From: JAOBAU01 sp034667465
GTDB taxonomy: Bacteria; Acidobacteriota; Thermoanaerobaculia; Gp7-AA8
Length of the DNA stretch: 64,000 nt
Assembly (NCBI GenBank): GCA_034667465.1
Contig: JAXDJV010000002.1
Span: 372,001-436,000, forward strand
Reading direction: 5' to 3'
The notes beneath the pieces were generated by a model that was not told where the DNA came from, made no database searches, and saw only the letters and a list, made by a program, of their open reading frames with translations. Positions within the stretch are counted from its first letter, which is position 1; every line of letters begins with the position of its first letter. A program made the position numbers and the translations under genes. Shown here one piece after another: positions 18,401 to 23,058 of this stretch.

Positions 18401-19979
18401 CGGCACCGTCCTCGTCATCTACGGCTCGACCGGCATCTCCGCGAAAGCGAATGCGAACGCCTCGAGCACGTCGAAGTCGTTCCCGGTCTCGATCAGTCTC
18501 GTGACGCCGGTGACGCCGGTCTCGGTCACGCAGCCCGCGCTCGGCGCCGTCGTCATTCCGTCGGTCGGTCATCTGCCGGGATTCGCGTCGACGTGGCGCA
18601 GCGACGTGCGCGTCGCGAACATCTCGTCGCAGCCGCAGAACTATCAGCTGACGTTCAACAGCGGCGATGGTCTGCCGACGACCGCACTGAAGAAGACGTC
18701 GATCAGCATCGAGTCCGGCGCCACGACCGCGCTCGATGACATCGTCCGCAACTGGTACGGCATCGGCTCGCTCAACGATGCGTCGAACGGACTGCTGACG
18801 ATCGAAGCGCTCGACGCCACCGGAAAACCGTCGACCGAACCGCTGTCGCGAACGACGATCGTTTCGAGCCGCACCTACAACACCGCGGACGCGGGCACAC
18901 TCGGCCAGTTCGTGCCGGCCGTGCCGTTCGGCAACTTCATCGGACGCGCCGGCGGTACGAGCCCGTCGATCCTCAGCCTCCAGCAGCTCACGCAATCCGA
19001 CAACTTCCGCACGAACCTCGGCGTCGTCGAAGCGGGCGGTCAGCCGGTCTCGCTGATCATGAGCGTCTTCAACGCCGGCGGCACGAAGGTGCTCGATCTT
19101 CCGATCGCGCTTCGTGCGGGCGAACAGAAGCAGCTCAACTCCGTCCTCGCTTCGAACGGCATTCCGCTTCTCAGCAACGGCCGCATCGAAGTGAAGGTCA
19201 CGAGTGGTGAAGGAAAAGCGACCGCGTACGCGTCGGTCGTCGACAACGGCACGAACGATCCGCTGCTCGTGACCGGCATGCCGCTCGGCGGCGCCGGCTC
19301 GACGCGCTTCGTCCTGCCCGGCATCGCCGATCTCAACTCCGGCGTCGCCGCGTGGCGCAGCGACGTTCGTCTCTTCAACTCCGGCGCCGCGCCGCAGTCG
19401 GCGACGCTCACGTTCTATCCGCTCGCCAACGCAGCCGCGAGCATCTCGAAGACGGTGACGGTGAACCCGGGTGAAGTGCTCGCGCTCGACAACGTGCTGC
19501 AGTCGACCTTCGGCGTCACGAACGCCGGCGGCGCGCTGCACACCACGACCGCCGTAACGTCGCCGCTGATCGTCACCGCGCGGACATACGATCAAACCAC
19601 GACCGGAACGCGCGGCCAGTTCATTCCGGCCGTCACGCAGGCGGAAGCGGTCGGCTCGAACGATCGCGCGCTGAACATCCTGCAGGCCGAGGAGTCGGTG
19701 CGCTATCGCACGAACCTCGGCGTCGCCGAAGTGACCGGCAAACCGGCCATCGTCGAAATCACCATCTCGCTGCCCGACTCACGTGTATCGCCGCGCGTAC
19801 AGGTTCCGCTCGGCGCATACGAATCGCTGCAGCTCCCGATCCTCAACAGCCTCGGTATCGGCGCAACGTACAACGCACGCATCAGCGTGCGAGTGATCGA
19901 CGGCGAAGGAAAAATCACCGCGTACGGATCGGTCGTCGACATGCAGACGCAGGATCCGACCTACATCCCCGCGCAATAG
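12486..19979 (+). CDS. Giant secreted protein with DUF11 repeats and twin C-terminal modules
   Basis: The 2497-residue protein begins with a positively charged stretch and a hydrophobic segment (about 22-40) that serves as signal or anchor. Residues 45-870 are Gly/Ser/Thr/Asn-rich and beta-helix-like. Seven DUF11 repeats follow at about 876-1705, each starting Asp-Leu/Val-x-Ile/Val-x-Lys-x-Gly-Pro; six carry a Cys-x5-Cys pair. Next come fibronectin-like segments (1710-1890) and a BACON/Ig-like segment (about 1896-2000). The end holds two copies of a module with Trp-Arg-Ser-Asp-Val-Arg, Arg-Thr-Asn-Leu-Gly-Val and Tyr-x-Ser-Val-Val-Asp, finishing Asp-Pro-Thr-Tyr-Ile-Pro-Ala-Gln. ATG 12486 is chosen for its CAGGAG ribosome-binding site; 12465 has none. 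Likely a surface adhesin or matrix protein (inference). Confidence 0.88.
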   Translation: MSTHLSAVPKTLQRRTFVIAMLATLTVLITLGAATLFAVCAPNAYTVTSSAATATWTDASGLWNPSGGFPGCATGDSATDTNGPPGTTIIVNSIIPNPLIGLNFSCNGCVIDIQPGGALRLIGSGTVGSGATIKVSGGYLAIENGGSLNFQSGSTLDFTNGIVDVQAGASLALNGAATVSNGALYVSGGTVDVSTTLSMQSGSQLNLNGGSITGSGTVNSAANVQVNSTGTFTIDPVFNVMAGSSGVHVNSGTLSVRGGGTGDAAFMIASAAKLDFPSSYYTMTANGVVSGAGTLSLSGATLLIGGVTNPDYFNLSAGTLDGPGFLDVRKQFDWSGGELTGSGTAQLAGGGVGNFNGAAGDMRLNGRTLNIYGLVHYTATTNELYIDNDGLLSIYGTFNIEDDGSIAVGSAAGGTVNIAPNGYLQKSGGTGTSVIEPYATNTAQVYVTSGRLEFSGGGSHSGYFYAASGTYLRFSYSSTTFDSSSYLNADGTVEFTDGSFNNLQGTYDVNGRTFIGTGAIVVVNAASTTKNFTLTSGATLTVNQDFTMTGSGNWSCGTIGGSAIIISEARKVTRAGRFRSVSGGEFHIDSGATLDIDGAVGSPTLRAAVITNAGLINYTAVVAVGNYLTLMDGGEILNDGTFDIQTDSPILSTTGVILGLTKGVSASEVKAAASGPSNVIDNAGTFEKTAAGGTTNVEPSFTNSGTVLAQAGVLNFKTDFTQTAGETKLDGGDIQTFTTMQLSGGVLDGDGTITGDVQNDANVAPGDNTTTTGVINVTGTYTQGSGGTLTTKIGGPSAGQYDQLTVSGASTLAGTFKATLINSYLPLNGATFPMVTYASESGTFGTEQLPTWPHGSFTSAYNPTAYVLTAVVTPSVADLAIVKSGPATVNAGAALSYTIAITNNGPDPSSGTTTVVDTLPAGVTGASGTGIGWNCGAPSGGTITCTNTDVMTSGGQLATLTIAMTAPIAGGGITNSATVSSSIDNNATNNTSSVPTTVVAQADLSITKNGPAGVVAGQNVTYTIVVTNNGPSSATSVSVSDPPPANLTWVSNSGACTSNFPCSLGTLAANATATITATYSTSPSFSGNVTNTATVSALTADPSGANNSASATTNVGAQADLSVVKSGPASTTPGQNVVYTVTVMNNGPSPAVNTIVNDVTPVGLAFQSNSGACTTAYPCSVGTLASGQSVAITSTYTVPNNYASATINNTASVSSSTNDPNSSNDASLASTTVAQTTDLSISKSGPGVVGTGQNIVYTITVTNLGPSQAAGVSVTDNTPPGLTFVSNSGGCTSTFPCNLGTMNASQTATITSTYSIPANYAGATIVNTASVGSGATDSNSSNNSSTTTATIVASADVAIVKTGPGSFTPGTNIVYTIVVTNNGTASAANVSVADNTPAGLTFVSNSGACTSTFPCSLGTLATSQSATITATYSIPANFGGSLISNTATVTSTTNDPNPPNNSSTTTATSGAAGTDVSIVKSGPASFSAGQNITYTIVVTNNGSSAAANTFVSDSTPSGLTFLGNSGACASAFPCSLGTLGAGQSATITSVYSVPSSYPTASVTNTASVSSSTADPNTTNNTSSVTTPRATGSAADLGITKSGPSLAAPNSVVKFTINIYNNGPAGATNVVVTDPTPAGATFISNSGACTTPFPCTIPSIASQQIVTIIASYRVTAANGATIRNSASVSAPAADPAPNNNQASASVAVGVACPPNAPTPIAPAAGAVIPSPVTFTWSSVPNATSYVVRVTHTGVVSTFTTAATSITENLAVGTYTWTVVADSGGACTPLESGPVRFTVCGIPTTAPNPSVVAETATGQTYQVAWSAIDGFTSYELQEASDAAFANIISSTKLDATSKTFTKSVTSASPFHYRVRGLANCGQGEGPFSMPISIVVLPVPVFDGSGANVNVPSGSQRPVTFQLFVPGFENSTRSFVATVDKPWLAVTPTNGIVPPEGITLLVSADPSSLQNGTWTGTVLVIYGSTGISAKANANASSTSKSFPVSISLVTPVTPVSVTQPALGAVVIPSVGHLPGFASTWRSDVRVANISSQPQNYQLTFNSGDGLPTTALKKTSISIESGATTALDDIVRNWYGIGSLNDASNGLLTIEALDATGKPSTEPLSRTTIVSSRTYNTADAGTLGQFVPAVPFGNFIGRAGGTSPSILSLQQLTQSDNFRTNLGVVEAGGQPVSLIMSVFNAGGTKVLDLPIALRAGEQKQLNSVLASNGIPLLSNGRIEVKVTSGEGKATAYASVVDNGTNDPLLVTGMPLGGAGSTRFVLPGIADLNSGVAAWRSDVRLFNSGAAPQSATLTFYPLANAAASISKTVTVNPGEVLALDNVLQSTFGVTNAGGALHTTTAVTSPLIVTARTYDQTTTGTRGQFIPAVTQAEAVGSNDRALNILQAEESVRYRTNLGVAEVTGKPAIVEITISLPDSRVSPRVQVPLGAYESLQLPILNSLGIGATYNARISVRVIDGEGKITAYGSVVDMQTQDPTYIPAQ
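15111..17616 (+). repeat. Tandem DUF11-coding repeats, seven units of 350-376 bp
   Basis: Units begin near 15111, 15487, 15837, 16189, 16546, 16903 and 17264. DNA identity between neighbouring units is high, with near-identical blocks such as CAACAGCGGCGCCTGCAC, so unit gain or loss by recombination is likely. Confidence 0.85.
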
Positions 19980-19999
19980 ATCGAGGTATTGTGATGTGG

Positions 20000-20020
20000 G
20001 GGCGGGCGCTTCGCCCGCCC
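20000..20020. repeat. GC palindrome between giant gene and IPTL-like gene
   Basis: GGGCGGGCG (20000-20008) and CGCCCGCCC (20012-20020) form a 9-bp stem with a CTT loop. The 19-bp core is identical to the palindrome inside dnaX. It could also act as a terminator for the giant gene, but no T-run follows. Confidence 0.7.
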
Positions 20021-20045
20021 TTCCCGCGAACAACCAAGGAGAGTC

Positions 20046-20597
20046 ATGAATCAAAGGGCTTCGTGTTTTCCCATCGTCACGGCTGTGCTCATCAGCACGT
20101 TCTTCGCAGCAACAGCGTTTGCGCAGGCCTCTGCCGTCATCACCAAGAGCTTCAGCCCGCCAGTGGTCGCTCTCAACGGCAGCTCCGTGGCCACGATCAC
20201 GGTGACGAATCCCAACGCGACGCCGCTCACGAACGTTCAGTTCAGCGACACCATGCCGGCCGGGGTCGATCTCATCACCCAGACGGGCGGGACGTGCAGC
20301 ACGCTCGCAACCGGGGGAGGAATGTTCAGCATCAATCCCGGGACGGACACGTTTTCGAGCACATCGAATGTGCTTGCCGCAGGACAGTCCTGCACGATTA
20401 CCGTCAGCGTGGTGGGAACAACGCTCGGCGCGCACGTCAACACGACTTCGCAAGTCACGTCCAGCGAGGCCGCGCCCGGCACCGCCGCCTCAGGCACGCT
20501 CACAGTGCTCAGCAATATCCCTGCATTGTCCGTTTGGGGATTGATGACTCTTGCCGCCGCATTGGCAGTAGCCGCCGCAATCAAAATGCGGGCGTAG
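20046..20597 (+). CDS. Small exported DUF11-like protein with IPTL-CTERM-type tail
   Basis: The 183-residue protein has a signal peptide cleaved after Ala-Phe-Ala-Gln (around 27) and one DUF11-like beta-sandwich starting Ser-Ala-Val-Ile-Thr-Lys-Ser-Phe. The C-terminus reads Asn-Ile-Pro-Ala-Leu-Ser-Val-Trp-Gly-Leu-Met, a transmembrane helix, then Lys-Met-Arg-Ala. This closely resembles IPTL-CTERM sorting signals (consensus Ile-Pro-Thr-Leu-Ser-Glu-Trp-Gly, helix, basic end), which are processed by exosortase-type enzymes. No exosortase is in the window. An AAGGAGAG ribosome-binding site precedes the ATG. The product may be exported with the giant DUF11 protein encoded 66 nt upstream. Confidence 0.8.
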   Translation: MNQRASCFPIVTAVLISTFFAATAFAQASAVITKSFSPPVVALNGSSVATITVTNPNATPLTNVQFSDTMPAGVDLITQTGGTCSTLATGGGMFSINPGTDTFSSTSNVLAAGQSCTITVSVVGTTLGAHVNTTSQVTSSEAAPGTAASGTLTVLSNIPALSVWGLMTLAAALAVAAAIKMRA

Positions 20598-20609
20598 TCA
20601 GGAGGCGAC

Positions 20610-20700
20610 TGGCGGAGAGAGTGGGATTCGAACCCACGGTACGCGATTAACGTACACACGCTTTCCAAGCGTGCGCCTTAAGCCACTCGGCCATCTCTCC
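20610..20700 (-). tRNA. tRNA-Ser(GGA)
   Basis: The minus strand folds as a class II tRNA: acceptor GGAGAGA pairs with TCTCTCC, the anticodon loop centre reads GGA, there is a long variable arm and the T-arm GGTTCGAATCCC. The 3' CCA is encoded (20610-20612). It lies 39 nt downstream of tRNA-Ser(CGA) on the same strand. Confidence 0.96.
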
Positions 20701-20735
20701 AGTGTCGGCGCGGGTCGTTCAATGAATCAGGATCC

Positions 20736-20807
<72 letters not shown>

Positions 20808-20829
<22 letters not shown>

Positions 20830-21287
20830 GTTTCGGATCGTTTGCGCAGCCGGCGAAAGAATGCCTGCAGAAGATTGCGGGAGCGTTCCTCTTCGAAACC
20901 GCGCTCCACCATCAGACGATGATTGAGTCGCGGATCCTCGACGAGATTGCCGAGCGAGCCGCAAAAGCCCGCTTTCGGATCGCTCGCCGCGAAGATCAGC
21001 CGCGCGACGCGTGCGTTCACGAGCGCGCCCGCGCACATCGCGCACGGCTCGAGAGTGACGACCATCGTCGTATCTTCGAGCCGCCAGTCGCCGATCGCTT
21101 TCGCCGCTTCGGCGATCGCGTAAAGCTCGGCGTGTCCGAGCGGATCACCGGCTTCGCGGCGATTGCGGCCGCGACCGATGATGTTGCCGGCCGCGTCAGC
21201 GATCACGGCACCGACCGGAATCTCTCCGTCGGCCGCCGCTTCTTCTGCAAGCGCAAAGGCTTCTTCCATCCATTGCGCCTGATTCAT
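20808..21287 (-). CDS. tadA: tRNA-specific adenosine deaminase TadA
   Basis: TadA converts A34 to inosine in tRNA-Arg(ACG), allowing it to read CGU, CGC and CGA. The 159-residue protein has the zinc motif His52-Ala-Glu54 with catalytic Glu and Pro-Cys82-Ala-Met-Cys85, and a normal family length. Its last residues (Glu-Arg-Trp-Gln-Ser-Gly, stop) are encoded by the 5' part of tRNA-Ser(CGA). Its substrate tRNA-Arg(ACG) lies 54 nt upstream on the same strand, so enzyme and substrate may share a transcript. Such a transcript would need processing by RNase P and tRNA 3' nucleases. Confidence 0.95.
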
Positions 21288-21302
21288 CTGTCAAAGATTA
21301 CA

Positions 21303-21325
21303 ACGGCGGGCGATCTGCCCGCCGT
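21303..21325. repeat. GC palindrome between tRNA-Arg and tadA
   Basis: ACGGCGGGC (21303-21311) and GCCCGCCGT (21317-21325) form a 9-bp stem with a GATCT loop. It belongs to the same loose family as the dnaX, 20000 and waaA palindromes. Confidence 0.65.
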
Positions 21326-21341
21326 CAATTGGGGATTTGAA

Positions 21342-21418
21342 TGGTGCACCCAGGAGGACTCGAACCTCCAACCTTCTGATCCGTAGTCAGATGCTCTATC
21401 CAATTAAGCTATGGGTGC
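21342..21418 (-). tRNA. tRNA-Arg(ACG)
   Basis: The minus strand gives acceptor GCACCCA/TGGGTGC, anticodon loop CTACGGA with anticodon ACG, and T-arm GGTTCGAGTCC. CCA is encoded (21342-21344). This is the bacterial TadA substrate, and tadA is the next gene downstream on the same strand. Confidence 0.96.
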
Positions 21419-21468
21419 GAGCACGGAGCGCAAACCTGGCTCGGAAGCTCCGAATTCCGAGGCGGCGC

Positions 21469-21497
21469 ATTCTACTCATCGAGGTTCGGGAGAGCAA
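21469..21497 (-). promoter_or_regulatory. Candidate sigma-70-type promoter for tRNA-Arg(ACG)-tadA
   Basis: On the minus strand TTGCTC (21492-21497) and TAGAAT (21469-21474) are separated by 17 nt, about 50 nt upstream of the tRNA 5' end. The hexamers and spacing fit a housekeeping promoter. Confidence 0.5.
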
Positions 21498-21602
21498 GAG
21501 TAGCGACGAGAGCATGAGGCGATTTTTCCGCTGGACCTCCGGCACACCACTTGCGGTAGACTTGTCGTTCTCAAGAGCGCAGCAATCGCTTTCACGGCCT
21601 CT

Positions 21603-21659
21603 ACGGTTGGCTACTGCCTGCCCACCCTTCCCCAGCCAACCGTGGAGGCGTGATTTTTT
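21603..21659 (+). promoter_or_regulatory. Leader hairpin, ribosome-binding site and T-run ahead of the 21660 gene
   Basis: ACGGTTGGCT (21603-21612) and AGCCAACCGT (21634-21643) form a perfect 10-bp stem. It is followed at once by GGAGG and a TTTTTT run that abuts the ATG. The stem lies directly against the ribosome-binding site, so it may influence translation or act as an attenuator. No known leader class is recognised. Confidence 0.4.
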
Positions 21660-22109
21660 ATGAACAGGAACGATTTCTTCGCACGCACCATGCACACTCC
21701 CGACTCCCCTGAACGAGCGGAGCTTCGCGCGGCGTTGCGCGAAGTATCGAAGGCGCTGATTCCGCTGCATCGACATCTGATCGATGCCGCCAAAGCCGAC
21801 TACGAGCTGGCGTACGAGCGCGTCGAGAAACCGGCGCAGATGCTTCATCTGCTGACCGAGCATCCGTTCTTCTCCTGGCTCGCACCGATGACGCGGCTGA
21901 TCGTCGATATTGATGAGATGGCCCGAGTCGACTTCACGGAAGACGACGCCTTCGCGATCGGCGATCGCATCGATCGGATGTTCGGCACCACGCCCGATCC
22001 CGACTTCGCGGAAAAGTACGTCCCCCTGCTCCAGCGCGAGATCGACATCGCCGTCGGTCACGCCGCGGTGCGGAAGAATCTGGTGCGGCTCCGCCGCACC
22101 AAGTCCTGA
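21660..22109 (+). CDS. Conserved hypothetical helical protein
   Basis: I do not recognise this 149-residue protein. It is soluble and mostly alpha-helical by composition. It has an N-terminal Asn-Asp-Phe-Phe start, a Leu-His-Leu-Leu-Thr-Glu-His-Pro-Phe-Phe-Ser-Trp-Leu-x-Pro segment near residues 60-77, and a Val-Asp-Ile-Asp-Glu-Met acidic strand. Histidines at the 32-39 region and 68 could bind metal, but this is speculation. GGAGG 12 nt upstream supports the start. The stop codon lies inside the palindromic repeat at 22101-22215, so the last few residues may derive from it. Confidence 0.7.
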   Translation: MNRNDFFARTMHTPDSPERAELRAALREVSKALIPLHRHLIDAAKADYELAYERVEKPAQMLHLLTEHPFFSWLAPMTRLIVDIDEMARVDFTEDDAFAIGDRIDRMFGTTPDPDFAEKYVPLLQREIDIAVGHAAVRKNLVRLRRTKS

Positions 22110-22215
22110 GTCCTTAGTCCTTAGTCCTGAGTGCTCGACGACGGGAGAGCGCTCCGCGTCCGCGCGGCGCATCGCGTCGTGGGTCGAGCACTAAGGACTC
22201 AGGACTAAGGACTCA
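22101..22215. repeat. Large inverted repeat of GTCCTTAGTCCTGAGT units
   Basis: The left side has several AGTCCTGAG/AGTCCTTAG units ending TGCTCGAC. The right side is the inverted set starting GTCGAGCACTAAGGACTC. The central 50 nt or so is GC-rich and unrelated. It supplies the TGA stop of the preceding gene. Confidence 0.85.
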
Positions 22216-22262
22216 GCATCCGCAACTTAACGACCAAACCCGCGTCAAACGGACGCCCCACC

Positions 22263-22308
22263 TTGACGAACAAAACATGGTGTATTAGTTTGTTAATACA
22301 CCAGCGCA
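22263..22308 (+). promoter_or_regulatory. Palindromic operator/promoter of the exporter operon
   Basis: TGGTGTATTA (22278-22287) and TAATACACCA (22294-22303) are perfect inverted arms around a 6-nt centre. A TTGACG hexamer at 22263 is a plausible -35, placing the -10 region inside the palindrome. The first start codon is 6 nt after the palindrome with no Shine-Dalgarno, so the transcript may be leaderless or nearly so. The site looks like a target for a GntR/TetR-type dimer; no such regulator is in the window. Confidence 0.6.
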
Positions 22309-23058
22309 ATGATCGAACTTCGCGGCATCACCAAAACGTGGTCCGATGGACATCCCGCCCTTCGCGGGATCGACCTCACACTCGGTGAAGGTCTGTTCGG
22401 ACTCCTCGGGCCGAACGGCGCCGGCAAGACGACGCTCCTGTCGATTCTCGTGCTCGCCGTCGAACCGACGTCCGGCGAGCGGCGCTACTTCGGCGTCGAT
22501 CCGGCGCAGCGCGGGACCCGTTCCGCGATCCGCCGCGAGATCGGATTCCTTCCACAGGACTTTCATCCGATCGGTGTCCTCACCGGCTTCGAATACCTCA
22601 TTCACTGCGCGCGCATGCGCGAGATCCGGCTCACGCGTCACGAGCTCGAGCGCCGCGCGCGAATGCTGCTCGACGCCGTCGATCTGCAGGACGCAGCGAA
22701 TCGTCCGTCCGGGAGTTACTCCGGCGGCATGCGTCGCCGCCTCGGCATCGCGCAGGCGCTCATTCACACACCGAAACTCCTCGTCATCGACGAGCCGACG
22801 GCCGGACTCGATCCCGATGAGCGCATCCGCTTTCGCAATCTGATTGCCGAAGCCGCGGAAGAGGTTGCGGTGCTGCTGTCGACGCACATCTGCGAAGACA
22901 TCGAGACAACGTGCGATCGACTCGGCATCGTGCAGCAGGGACAGCTCGCTTTCGACGGCACGCCGACCGCGCTCATCGCGGCCGCGCCTGATGAAGAGAC
23001 GCTCGAAGGTGCATACGCCGCGTATCTCACGCGGCGGAAAGCGGCGGCGGCCGCATGA
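22309..23058 (+). CDS. ABC transporter ATP-binding protein
   Basis: The 249-residue ATPase has Walker A Gly-Pro-Asn-Gly-Ala-Gly-Lys-Thr, a Q-loop in Gly-Phe-Leu-Pro-Gln-Asp-Phe, the signature Tyr-Ser-Gly-Gly-Met, Walker B Leu-Val-Ile-Asp-Glu-Pro-Thr-Ala-Gly-Leu-Asp, and H-loop Leu-Ser-Thr-His. It is of the ABC-2 exporter type. It is first in a six-gene operon and its stop overlaps the next start by ATGA. The ATPase fused to the RND-like protein at 30476-34210 shares the same layout (Gly-Phe-Leu-Pro-Gln-Glu-Phe, Leu-Ser-Thr-His-Ile), so the two are probably paralogues that may pair. The start follows a palindromic operator and lacks a ribosome-binding site. Confidence 0.93.
   Translation: MIELRGITKTWSDGHPALRGIDLTLGEGLFGLLGPNGAGKTTLLSILVLAVEPTSGERRYFGVDPAQRGTRSAIRREIGFLPQDFHPIGVLTGFEYLIHCARMREIRLTRHELERRARMLLDAVDLQDAANRPSGSYSGGMRRRLGIAQALIHTPKLLVIDEPTAGLDPDERIRFRNLIAEAAEEVAVLLSTHICEDIETTCDRLGIVQQGQLAFDGTPTALIAAAPDEETLEGAYAAYLTRRKAAAAA

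Noticed and set aside
20000..20020. GC hairpin as an intrinsic terminator
   Set aside because: No T-run follows on either strand and the same sequence occurs inside dnaX, so it is annotated as a repeat instead.
22101..22215. Inverted repeat as the ends of an insertion sequence
   Set aside because: The interior is only about 50 nt with no transposase frame; it fits a short palindromic repeat better.
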